64,000 nucleotides of DNA from positions 1-64,000 of the forward strand of contig NZ_BOQN01000010.1 in assembly GCF_018332695.1 (NCBI RefSeq), written 5' to 3'. The stretch's first letter is position 1. Every line of letters starts with the position of its first letter. The notes beneath the pieces were generated by a model, which saw nothing but the letters and a program-made list of their open reading frames with translations, was not told where the DNA came from and made no database searches. The stretch comes from Paractinoplanes toevensis. Lineage in GTDB: Bacteria > Actinomycetota > Actinomycetes > Mycobacteriales > Micromonosporaceae. Below are positions 7,505 through 15,313 of this stretch, one piece after another. Both the position numbers and the translations under genes were made by a program.

Positions 7505-8881
7505 GTGCTGTCTGCGGGGAACCTCCTGGGCAACCGGTATCGGTTGGACGAGCGCATCGCCACAGGTGGCATGGGCGAGGTCTGGCGCGGCACCGATGTC
7601 ATACTCGGCCGAGTCATCGCCGTCAAGGTGCTGAAGACGGCCATGCTCGCCGACCCCGAGTTCGCGGCTCGGTTCTACGGCGAGGCCCGCATGATGGCCT
7701 CGTTCCGGCACCCCGGCGTCGTCGAGGTCTACGACTACGCCGGTGCCGGTGACGGCGATTCCGCCGAGGACCAGGTCGCCTACCTGGTGATGGCGTACGT
7801 GGAGGGCGAACCCCTCTCGGCGCGGGTCCGGCAGGGCACGGTGCCGGTCGAGGAGACCATGTCGATCGTGGCGCAGGCGGCCGACGCGCTGCACGCCGCG
7901 CACGAGGTCGGCGTCGTCCACCGGGACGTGAAACCGGGCAATCTGATCGTCAAGCCGACCGGCGCCGTCGTTCTGGTCGATTTCGGGGTGGCCCGCTCGG
8001 CCGCCGTGACCAGTGTCACTCAGCTCAACGCGATCGTCGGCACCGCGCTCTACATGGCCCCCGAGCAGGTCGCCAAGGGCAAGGTCACGGCCGCCACCGA
8101 CATCTACGCGCTCGGCGCCGTGGCCTACCACTGCATCGCCGGCAACCCGCCGTTCGACGGCGACAACGCCCTGCAGGTGGCACTGCGTCACCTGGAGGAC
8201 GAACCCGAGCCGCTGCCCGAGCACGTGCCTCAGGCGGTCCGCGAGCTGATCGCCCGGGCCATGGCCAAGCAGCCGGCCGACCGGTTCGAGACGGCCGCCG
8301 AGTTCGCCGCCGCCGCCTACGAGGCGGCCGGCCCGCTCGACTGGAAACGGATGACCGGCACGTCCCTGGTCGCCCCGCTCAGCCCGGCGGCGCCGACCCG
8401 CACGGTGCCGGTGCCGCGCAACATGCCGCTCGCGGTGCCGCCGCCCGCCCGGCGCCCGCAGCGCAGCCAGACGGCGCTGCTGGCCGCGATCGTGGTGATG
8501 GCCGTGCTGGCGATCGGGCTCACCATGGCGATCCTGTTCCACAACACCGGCGACAACAACCGCGTGGAGAAGCCGATCACGGTGCCCTCCACGGCGACCG
8601 ACGACCAGACCGACGATCCGCTGCTGCCCGCGCCGGACGTGTCGAGCACCCGGGCCAGCGTGAAGCCGAACGCGACCCCGCGCTCCTCGACGAAGGCTCC
8701 TAGTTCCTCGGTGTCGACCAGCACGACCCCGTCGACCAGCGCGACCCCGTCGACCACGCCGACGACGACGACCCCGCCGACCACCGAGCCGACCACCACG
8801 CCGCCGACGACCACCCCGCCGACCACCGACCCGACCACGACACCGCCGGGCACGGGGACGGGTGCCAACGCCGGCACTTGA
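7505..8881 (+). CDS. Transmembrane Ser/Thr protein kinase (Pkn type)
   Basis: 458 residues from GTG 7505; TAAGGT at 7494-7499 suggests a leaderless message. The kinase domain (about 10-275) shows the glycine loop IATGGMGEVWRG, the Lys in AVKVLK, HRDVKPGN, the DFG motif (VDFGVARS) and MAPEQ. One membrane helix follows at about 323-345 (ALLAAIVVMAVLAIGLTMAIL). The outer tail is Ser/Thr/Pro-rich and ends in TTPPTT-type repeats without a folded sensor domain, suggesting cell-wall contact. Its stop codon overlaps the -35 of the MerR gene promoter. Confidence 0.88.
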   Translation: MLSAGNLLGNRYRLDERIATGGMGEVWRGTDVILGRVIAVKVLKTAMLADPEFAARFYGEARMMASFRHPGVVEVYDYAGAGDGDSAEDQVAYLVMAYVEGEPLSARVRQGTVPVEETMSIVAQAADALHAAHEVGVVHRDVKPGNLIVKPTGAVVLVDFGVARSAAVTSVTQLNAIVGTALYMAPEQVAKGKVTAATDIYALGAVAYHCIAGNPPFDGDNALQVALRHLEDEPEPLPEHVPQAVRELIARAMAKQPADRFETAAEFAAAAYEAAGPLDWKRMTGTSLVAPLSPAAPTRTVPVPRNMPLAVPPPARRPQRSQTALLAAIVVMAVLAIGLTMAILFHNTGDNNRVEKPITVPSTATDDQTDDPLLPAPDVSSTRASVKPNATPRSSTKAPSSSVSTSTTPSTSATPSTTPTTTTPPTTEPTTTPPTTTPPTTDPTTTPPGTGTGANAGT

Positions 8882-8909
8882 CCCTGACACCGTGTCAGGC
8901 CGGAGGCTA
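8878..8909 (+). promoter_or_regulatory. MerR-type promoter with operator between -35 and -10
   Basis: TTGACC (8878-8883) overlaps the kinase stop. CCTGACAC (8883-8890) and GTGTCAGG (8892-8899) form a perfect inverted repeat around one base, and a weak -10 (AGGCTA, 8904-8909) lies about 20 bases after the -35. The long spacer filled by a palindrome is the hallmark of MerR-activated promoters. It lies 9 bases before the MerR gene, implying autoregulation. Confidence 0.65.
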
Positions 8910-8917
8910 CGAGGACC

Positions 8918-9760
8918 ATGTTCAGTATCGGAGACTTCGCCGGCCTGGGCCGGGTGTCGGTGCGCATGCTGCGCCACTACGACGCCATCGGCCTGCTCCG
9001 CCCCGCCCACGTCGACCGGCACAGCGGCTACCGCTACTACGCGGCGGCCCAGCTGCGCACACTCAACCGGATCGTCGCGCTCAAGGACCTCGGCTTCACG
9101 CTGCAGCAGGTGCAGACGCTGATCGAGGAGAAGGTCGACTCCGGGGAGATGCGCGGCATGCTGCGGCTGCGCCGGGCCGAGCTGGCCGCCCAGGTGAACC
9201 GCGACAATCTACGCCTGGCTCAGGTCGACGCGCGTCTCCGCATGATCGAGATCGAGGGCCATATGGACACCGGAGACGTCGTCATCAAGAGCATCGCCCC
9301 GCTACGGGTGGCGGAGCTGTCCGCCGTCGCGACCAGCTACGACGATCCGTCGTCGATCACCGAAAATCTGAGTCCGCTCTATCCACGACTGATGGAGCTG
9401 ATGGAGAAGGCCGGGGTGGCGATGACCGGATCGCCGATCGCCTACTACCGGCCGGCCCCGACCGGGCCGGAGGACGAGACGATCACCGTGCACGCGGCCT
9501 TCCCGATCGGCGACGCCGAGGTGGGCGCCGACGCGGGCTTCGAGGTGACGGTGCTGCCGGCGATCGAGCAGGCGGCGACGGCGCTGCACGAGGGCTCGAT
9601 GAGCGAGGCGTTCCGCACCGGCCAGAAGATCGCCACCTGGATCGACGACAACGGCTACCGCACGGTGCCGCCGGGCTACGCCCGCGAGATCTACCTGGAC
9701 TGCCCGCCGGACGACTTCGACAAGTGGGTGACCGAAATGCAGGTCGCGGTCATCCGATAG
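8918..9760 (+). CDS. MerR-family regulator with GyrI-like effector domain
   Basis: 280 residues from ATG 8918 with GAGGA upstream. Residues 1-70 are the MerR winged helix (MFSIGDFAGLGRVSVRMLRHYDAIGLLRP, then HSGYRYYAAAQL), followed by a dimerisation coiled coil (about 75-120, RRAELAAQVNRDNLRLAQVDARL). From about 128 to the end is a GyrI/BmrR-like effector-binding domain. Such regulators sense small hydrophobic molecules and untwist long-spacer promoters. Its own promoter carries the matching operator. No efflux gene is adjacent, so the regulon beyond itself is unknown. Confidence 0.85.
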   Translation: MFSIGDFAGLGRVSVRMLRHYDAIGLLRPAHVDRHSGYRYYAAAQLRTLNRIVALKDLGFTLQQVQTLIEEKVDSGEMRGMLRLRRAELAAQVNRDNLRLAQVDARLRMIEIEGHMDTGDVVIKSIAPLRVAELSAVATSYDDPSSITENLSPLYPRLMELMEKAGVAMTGSPIAYYRPAPTGPEDETITVHAAFPIGDAEVGADAGFEVTVLPAIEQAATALHEGSMSEAFRTGQKIATWIDDNGYRTVPPGYAREIYLDCPPDDFDKWVTEMQVAVIR

Positions 9761-9766
9761 ACAAAA

Positions 9767-9792
9767 GGGGCGCCCGCCGAAGCGGGCGCCCC
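9767..9792. terminator. Bidirectional terminator, perfect 11-bp stem
   Basis: GGGGCGCCCGC (9767-9777) pairs with GCGGGCGCCCC (9782-9792) around CGAA. On the minus strand an AAAA tract precedes and TTTTGTC follows, helping termination of the nucleotidase gene; on the plus strand it ends the MerR gene. Confidence 0.85.
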
Positions 9793-9798
9793 TTCCCA

Positions 9799-11616
9799 TC
9801 AAGATCCGAAGACGACGGGTACCCCGTTGCGGACCAGCTGCCAGTTCTTGACGTAGAAGTCGGCCGGGTTGATCGCGCCCTTGGCCTGGGCCCAGTCGAT
9901 GAGCAGCTGGCGGATCTCCTGCTGCGCGTTGTAGACCTGGGTCTTCACGATGCCGGGGAAGTTGCCGCCGCCGGAGCGCCGGTAGTTGTTCACCGCCACC
10001 ACGAACTGCGCGGCCGGGTCGACGTCGGCACCGGCGATCTGCAGGCGGGTGATCCGCGAGCCGATCGGCTTGCTGATGTCGATGTCGTAGTCGACGCCGG
10101 AGAGCACGTCGTAGTTGTAGTCCGGGATGCCCGGGTCGCTGATGTTCGCCGCGACCACCGGGGCGTCCGGCGCGAGCGTGACGAAGAACTTCGCCGAGTA
10201 CTCCAGGTACGCCTTCACCTCGGCGCCGGTCAGCACGACCGCTTCCAGGGTGTTGTCGTAGATGTAGAGCCCGGCCACGTCCTTGATCTTGACGTCACCC
10301 TGCGGGAAGACCGCGGTGCGGCTGAACGGCGCCGCGATCGACAGCACCGGGAGCGACGCGTAGGCCGTGCCGGCCAGAGCCGCGGTGACCGTGTCGGTCT
10401 GCACCTTGTTGATGTAGTCGAGGATCGGGGTGTCCTCGTACCGCGAGGTGGCCGCGGACAGCGTCTCGGTGGACGTGGCGACGACCTGGTTGACGTACGC
10501 CACCGTCTTGTCGTGCTGCGACTTCACCACGGCGAGGACCTTCGGGTCGGCCTCGACGGTGTTGGTGTTCAGGGTGGTCGCGGCCGAGCTGGTGATCTTC
10601 CACCGGCCGTGCTCGCGGACCAGGTCGAAGTCCATCTTGGTGAGCCGCTGGCCCCACTTCGACGGCTCCGAGGTGAGCACCTGCTTGCCGGTCTTGGTGT
10701 TGGTCACGAACCGCTGCGGGATCTCCAGGTGGGCGTGGCCGAACAGGATCGCGTCGATGCCCGGGACGTTCTGCGCGATCAGCGCGACCGGGTTCTCGTT
10801 CGGCAGCTCCGGGCCGTAGCTGGAGGTGCCGCTGTCGCCGCCGTGCGCCGAGATGATCACCAGGTCCGCGCCGCGGCGGCGCATCTCCGGCACCCACTTC
10901 GCGGCGGTGGTCACCATGTCCAGGAACTGGAGCTTGCCCTCGACGTTCCCCTTGTCCCAGATGGCCACGCCCGGGTTGGTCAGGCCGAGGATGCCGACCC
11001 GCAGGGTCGGCGCGTGCCGGCCGAGGGAGACCTGCTTGATGACGTACGGCGTGAAGGCCGGCTTGCCGGTCTTGGCGCTGACCGCGTTGGCGGCGAGCGC
11101 CGGGAAACCGAGCTGACGGATCCACAGGTTCAGCAGCGGCAGGCCGTAGTTGAACTCGTGGTTGCCCAGGGTCACGGCGTCGTAGTGCAGCACGTTCATG
11201 GCGCGGGCCATCGGGTGCTTCGCACCGGTCGTGGTGATCGGCTCCTGCTTCGCGTAGTACGTCGCGAGCGGCGTCCCCTGGATGGTGTCGCCGGCGTCGA
11301 GGACCAGCGTGGCCCCGGTCGCATCGGCGCGCAGCTTGTTCACCAGGGCGGCCAGCTTGGCCACGCCGACGTCGTTGTGGGCGCTGTCGTCGTACTCGGC
11401 GTCCTTGTAGTAGTCCCAGTTGTAAACGTTGCCGTGGGTGTCCGACGTGCCCAGCACGGTGAGGTGGTAGGTGGCGGGCGGTTTCGGCGCGGGGTGACCG
11501 TGGCCGCCCTTGCCGTGGGCCTGCGCAGACTCGGCGGCGACGAACGGCGCCGCGACGGCGGCGGCAGCCGAGGCGGCGACAACAGTGCGCCGCGATACAC
11601 CGGCGGGAGTAGTCAT
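9799..11616 (-). CDS. Secreted bifunctional metallophosphatase/5'-nucleotidase (Tat substrate)
   Basis: 605 residues from ATG 11616, chosen because it is followed directly by a twin-arginine signal (VSRRTVVAASAAAA) and preceded by GAAAGG. The metallophosphatase domain (about 45-330) shows GTSDTHG, DAGDTIQG, GNHEFNYG, SAHGGD and FGHAHLE, the five two-metal motifs of the UshA/CD73 family. The C-terminal 5'-nucleotidase domain (about 350-560) follows with FVVAVNNYRRSGGGNF. It should hydrolyse nucleotides or sugar nucleotides outside the membrane to release phosphate and nucleoside. Confidence 0.9.
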   Translation of the reverse strand: MTTPAGVSRRTVVAASAAAAVAAPFVAAESAQAHGKGGHGHPAPKPPATYHLTVLGTSDTHGNVYNWDYYKDAEYDDSAHNDVGVAKLAALVNKLRADATGATLVLDAGDTIQGTPLATYYAKQEPITTTGAKHPMARAMNVLHYDAVTLGNHEFNYGLPLLNLWIRQLGFPALAANAVSAKTGKPAFTPYVIKQVSLGRHAPTLRVGILGLTNPGVAIWDKGNVEGKLQFLDMVTTAAKWVPEMRRRGADLVIISAHGGDSGTSSYGPELPNENPVALIAQNVPGIDAILFGHAHLEIPQRFVTNTKTGKQVLTSEPSKWGQRLTKMDFDLVREHGRWKITSSAATTLNTNTVEADPKVLAVVKSQHDKTVAYVNQVVATSTETLSAATSRYEDTPILDYINKVQTDTVTAALAGTAYASLPVLSIAAPFSRTAVFPQGDVKIKDVAGLYIYDNTLEAVVLTGAEVKAYLEYSAKFFVTLAPDAPVVAANISDPGIPDYNYDVLSGVDYDIDISKPIGSRITRLQIAGADVDPAAQFVVAVNNYRRSGGGNFPGIVKTQVYNAQQEIRQLLIDWAQAKGAINPADFYVKNWQLVRNGVPVVFGS

Positions 11617-11736
11617 CACGAACCTTTCAGAATCGGAACACACACCTGGTGGGCGTGCCTCAGGCACCATAACCACCGATGCTTCCACGTGCGAGGACAT
11701 CGCTACCCGTTCATGTCACAGCTACCATCCCGCTTC

Positions 11737-13356
11737 TCACATCTCATCCGGCATATCGATGCCGAGAAGATCAAGGCCGACACGCAGGGTGCGCCCGGTC
11801 CGGTCGGCGAGGGTGAGCCGGCTCGGCGATCCGTCGACCCGGCAGGTCTCGTAGAAGCCGGAGAAGGCCACCGCGAGGTCGTGCAGGTAGCCGGCCAGCC
11901 GGTGCGGCTCCCGCTGCGCGATCGCGGCGTCCACGACGGACTCGAAGCCGAGCAGGGCCAGGGCCAGCCGCCGCTCGGCCGGTTCGCCGAGCACCACCGG
12001 GCCGGGCTCGCCGCCGGCCTTCCGGAAGATCGAGCGGATCCGGGCGTACGCGTACTGCAGGTAGGGGCCGGTGTTGCCGGTGGAGGCCAGCATCCGGTCC
12101 CAGTCGAAGACGTAGTCGGAGCGCCGGTCGCCGGACAGGTCGGCGTACTTGATCGCGCCGATGCCTACCGCGTGCGTGCTGGCCCGCTCGTCGGCCTCGT
12201 CGAGCAGGGCGGAGAGCCGGACGTTCGCGCCGGACCGGGTCTTGAACATCTTGCCGTCGGCGCCGAGGATCGCACCGAACTCGATGTGCTCGGCGGTCAC
12301 TCCGTCGGGCAGCCAGCCGGCCAGCGCGGCCACCGCGAACACCATCCGGAAGTGGGTCCGCTGCGGTGCGCCCACCACGTACAGCAGCCGGGTGGCACCG
12401 ATCTCCCGCACCCGGTGCCGGAGCGCGGCGAGGTCGGTCGCGGCGTACCCGAATCCGCCGTCGCTCTTGCGCACGATGAGCGGCAGCGGCTCGCCGTCCC
12501 GTCCGGTGAAACCGGGCGGGAAGGCGCAGAGCGCGCCCTGGCTCTCGGTCAGCAGGCCCTTCTCCCCCAGCTCGGCCAGCACCGACGCCAGTTGGTCCTG
12601 GTAGAAGCTCTCGCCGACGAAGTCGTCCGGCGCGAGGGTCACGCCGAGCCGGTCGTAGACGGCCAGGAAGTCCACCTCGGACTGCTCGACCAGCCGGTGC
12701 CACAGCCGCCGGCTGAGGTCGTCGCCGGACTGCAGTGCCACCACCCGCTGCCGGGCCCGAGCCTTGAATTCGTCGTCGGCGTCGAACCTGGCCCGGGCGG
12801 CCCGGTAGAAGTCGGTCAGGTCGCCCGGCGAGTGATCTTCTCCACCGACCGCCAGCAGATGCTCGATGAGCATGCCGAACTGGGTGCCCCAGTCGCCGAG
12901 GTGGTTGACCCGCACCACGTCGTGCCCGGCGAAGGTGAAGAGCCGGGCGAGCGCGTCGCCGATGATGGTCGACCGCAGGTGGCCGATCTGCAGCTCCTTG
13001 GCCACGTTGGGTCCGGAGTAGTCGATGACGACCCGCTCGGGTGCGGCGGTGCGGGCGACGCCGAGCCGGTCGTCGAGCGCATCCACCCCGGCGGCCAGCA
13101 CGTCGTCGCGAACGGTCAGGTTGAGGAAGCCGGGACCGGACACCTCGGCGTCGGCCAGTCCGGCCAGGTCGGCGCCGGCAACAGCCGCGGCCGCGAGGTC
13201 ACGCGGCGGCCGGCCCAGCGACCGGGCCAGGGCGAGCGCGGCCCCGGACTGGAAGTCGGCGTGCTGCGACGCCCGGACCAGGGGATCCACCGGAGCGCCG
13301 GCAACGGCGGCGAACGCCGCGGCCAGCCGGTCGGCAAGGAGAGCTTCGAGGTTCAT
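11737..13356 (-). CDS. argS: Arginyl-tRNA synthetase
   Basis: 539 residues from ATG 13356; a TTG two codons upstream is less likely. The class I motifs are present: DYSGPNVAKELQIGHLRS (HIGH box as IGHLRS) near residue 117, and GKMFKTRSG as the KMSKS-like loop. The N-terminal ArgRS-specific domain (1-85) and the C-terminal DALR anticodon-binding domain (about 425-539, GPYLQYAYARIRSI onward) complete a full-length enzyme that charges tRNA-Arg in the cytoplasm. Convergent neighbour: the 5'-nucleotidase promoter region lies downstream. Confidence 0.95.
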   Translation of the reverse strand: MNLEALLADRLAAAFAAVAGAPVDPLVRASQHADFQSGAALALARSLGRPPRDLAAAAVAGADLAGLADAEVSGPGFLNLTVRDDVLAAGVDALDDRLGVARTAAPERVVIDYSGPNVAKELQIGHLRSTIIGDALARLFTFAGHDVVRVNHLGDWGTQFGMLIEHLLAVGGEDHSPGDLTDFYRAARARFDADDEFKARARQRVVALQSGDDLSRRLWHRLVEQSEVDFLAVYDRLGVTLAPDDFVGESFYQDQLASVLAELGEKGLLTESQGALCAFPPGFTGRDGEPLPLIVRKSDGGFGYAATDLAALRHRVREIGATRLLYVVGAPQRTHFRMVFAVAALAGWLPDGVTAEHIEFGAILGADGKMFKTRSGANVRLSALLDEADERASTHAVGIGAIKYADLSGDRRSDYVFDWDRMLASTGNTGPYLQYAYARIRSIFRKAGGEPGPVVLGEPAERRLALALLGFESVVDAAIAQREPHRLAGYLHDLAVAFSGFYETCRVDGSPSRLTLADRTGRTLRVGLDLLGIDMPDEM

Positions 13357-13437
13357 CGGCAACCCATCGAGGAATACGCGGGTCGGCCGGATGAACGGAG
13401 GTCACCGGCGGGATCGACCCGCCGGCGGACAAGCAGA

Positions 13438-13479
13438 CTTCAGCGGCGGTCGTCAGATCGCCGGCGTCGCTCGCTGAAG
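13438..13479. other. Hairpin in the argS leader region
   Basis: CTTCAGCG (13438-13445) and CGCTGAAG (13472-13479) are perfectly complementary around 26 bases, in the divergent region between argS and the phosphatase gene. It could form in the argS leader. No T-box or other known riboswitch element was recognised. Confidence 0.3.
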
Positions 13480-13505
13480 CTGGACATGTCAGGCACTGTA
13501 ACAGG

Positions 13506-13952
13506 ATGAATCTGTGGGACGCGCGCGAGAAAGGCGTGCTGTCGTTGCCGTCCGGCCGGCTGGTGCGCGGGCGTGGACTGAGCCACCCGATGCCGTCCGG
13601 GCACCCGCCGACGTTCGGGATCTACCTGCTCGGTTCGGAGCCGCCGGAGTTCGGCTGGGAGTCACGCTGGCTGCGCTGGCCCGACTTCCGGCTACCGGCC
13701 GATCCGGCGTACGCCCGCGAGGTGTTGGGCGAGGCGCTGGCCCGCGCCGGCGGCGAGCGGGTCGAGCTCGCCTGCTACGGCGGCCGCGGACGCACCGGAA
13801 CCGCCCTGGCCTGCCTCGCCGTCCTGGACGGCGTGCCGGCCGCGGAGGCGGTCGCCTACGTCCGCGAGCACTACCACCCGAAGGCTGTCGAAACCCCGTG
13901 GCAGCGCCGATTCGTGCGGCATTTCAACGACCAGGTGAAACACGGGCACTGA
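13506..13952 (+). CDS. Dual-specificity/tyrosine-phosphatase-like protein
   Basis: 148 residues from ATG 13506. The P-loop CYGGRGRTG places the nucleophile at Cys90 and the phosphate-binding Arg at 96, with the CX5R spacing of protein tyrosine phosphatases. A WPD sequence at 58-60 sits where the general-acid loop is expected. The protein is short and has no other domain. It probably dephosphorylates a protein or small phosphate ester in the cytoplasm. Transcribed divergently from argS. Confidence 0.75.
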   Translation: MNLWDAREKGVLSLPSGRLVRGRGLSHPMPSGHPPTFGIYLLGSEPPEFGWESRWLRWPDFRLPADPAYAREVLGEALARAGGERVELACYGGRGRTGTALACLAVLDGVPAAEAVAYVREHYHPKAVETPWQRRFVRHFNDQVKHGH

Positions 13953-14002
13953 TCAGAAGCTGCCATTACGCTGGGACCGCACGCCGACGCCCTGGGGGAC
14001 CG

Positions 14003-14503
14003 ATGATCGTCGTGGAGCGCACGTTCACCGTGACAGCCGCCCCGGGCGCCGTGCTGGGCTACCTGCAGGACTTCGCGAACGCCCAGGAATGGGATCCTTC
14101 GGCCAAGCACACAAGCCGGGTCGGGGCCGGGCCGATCACCCGCGGCGCGCACTGGCGGCACGTCCGCAAGCTGTACGGCGTGACCACCGAACTGATCTAC
14201 ACGCTGATCACCGCCGAACCGGGCCGGCTCGTCTTCCACGGCCGCAGTGAGAACGCCACCTGCGTCGAGACGGTCATGCTGCACCCGGTGCCGGGCGGCA
14301 CCGAGGTGACCTACCGGGTCGACCTGGAGTTGCACGGCCTCGCAAAACTGGCAACCCCGATCCTGCGCGGCGAGTTCGAGAAACTCGCCACCGCCGGCGT
14401 CTCCGCGGTGACCGCTGCTCTCGAGCCGGCGGCGGCCCGCCGCCGGCTCGGCGCCGCCACGCCGAGCCGGATGCCGACCCCCGCCGAGGAGACCGGTCTC
14501 TAA
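14003..14503 (+). CDS. SRPBCC-family (polyketide cyclase/START-like) protein
   Basis: 166 residues from ATG 14003 behind GGGGGA. The sequence opens VERTFTVTAAPGAVLGYLQDFANAQEWDPS, the typical beginning of the SRPBCC helix-grip fold, and continues as alternating strands to about residue 145, with a Pro/Arg-rich tail. Such proteins bind hydrophobic ligands or act as dehydratases/cyclases. No catalytic residue can be assigned. The stop shares the CTAA tetranucleotide with the convergent methyltransferase stop. Confidence 0.75.
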   Translation: MIVVERTFTVTAAPGAVLGYLQDFANAQEWDPSAKHTSRVGAGPITRGAHWRHVRKLYGVTTELIYTLITAEPGRLVFHGRSENATCVETVMLHPVPGGTEVTYRVDLELHGLAKLATPILRGEFEKLATAGVSAVTAALEPAAARRRLGAATPSRMPTPAEETGL

Positions 14504-15303
14504 CGGACGGCCAGCACCTGCAGGTACGCCGACGGGATCTTGCAGGTGCCGTCGCCGGCCGTGTTGTGGCGGGCGGCCAGCTCGACCAGGTCGTCGTAGA
14601 GCGGCTTGCTGTCCGCGCCGAGCGCCTCGAACGCCTTCAGGGTCGGGCCGTAGTGCTCCCGGAAATAGTCGGCGAAATGCTCGGGCGAGGTGAAGCGGAA
14701 GACGAAGGTCTTGGGGATCACCTGCAACTCGCGCACCCGGCCGCCGAGCAGCTCCCGAACCCGGGCCTCGTTTCCCCACTCGACCGGGCCGCGGACTCCG
14801 GGCGGCGGTGGCACCCGGCGCCCCACGGTCCGGAACATCTCGCCGATGAAACCGTCCGGGGTCCAGTTCGCCATCGCGATCGTGCCGCCCGGCCGGCACA
14901 CCCGGACCAGCTCGGCCGCGACCTTCTCCTGGTCGGGCGCGAACATGGCGCCCACCACCGAGAGCACCGCGTCGTGCTCGCCGTCGTCGCAGGGCAGGTT
15001 CTCGGCGTCGGCGACCTTGAAGTCGATCGCCAGGTGCTCGGCGGCGGCCCGCTCCCGCCCCCGGTCGAGCAACTCCGGCACGTAGTCGGTGGCGACCACC
15101 CGGCAGCCGCAGCGGGCCGCCGCGATCGCCGCGTTGCCGGTGCCGGCCGCGACGTCCAGCACCCGGCTGCCGGCCGACAGATCGGCGGCCTGCACGAGTT
15201 CCTCGGCGATCGGCTGGATGAGTGCGGCCACGGCGCCGTAGTCGCCGCTGGCCCAGGTCTTCTGCTGCTTGGCCTTGAGGCCGTCCAGTACGAGTTCCGT
15301 CAT
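14500..15303 (-). CDS. Class I SAM-dependent methyltransferase (UbiE/COQ5-like)
   Basis: 267 residues from ATG 15303, ten bases after the upstream regulator's stop, so the two are probably one transcript. Motif I VLDVAAGTGNAAIAAA (near residue 49), then VVATDYVPELLDRG and the post-motif LVRVCRPGGTIAMANW define a class I SAM methyltransferase. The acceptor is unknown: similar proteins methylate quinones, sterols or antibiotics. Being placed directly behind a LAL regulator hints that it is a regulated secondary-metabolism or detoxification gene. Confidence 0.8.
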   Translation of the reverse strand: MTELVLDGLKAKQQKTWASGDYGAVAALIQPIAEELVQAADLSAGSRVLDVAAGTGNAAIAAARCGCRVVATDYVPELLDRGRERAAAEHLAIDFKVADAENLPCDDGEHDAVLSVVGAMFAPDQEKVAAELVRVCRPGGTIAMANWTPDGFIGEMFRTVGRRVPPPPGVRGPVEWGNEARVRELLGGRVRELQVIPKTFVFRFTSPEHFADYFREHYGPTLKAFEALGADSKPLYDDLVELAARHNTAGDGTCKIPSAYLQVLAVR

Positions 15304-15313
15304 GCGTTCGACG

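Noticed and set aside
13357-13505. T-box riboswitch for argS
   Set aside because: The hairpin is simple and no T-box consensus or specifier arrangement was recognisable; actinobacterial T-boxes are known mainly for ileS.
8878-13509. A 1543-codon plus-strand frame across the MerR, nucleotidase and argS genes
   Set aside because: It is antisense to well-supported genes with complete catalytic motifs and has an Arg/Gly-rich low-complexity composition, the usual product of high-GC third positions.
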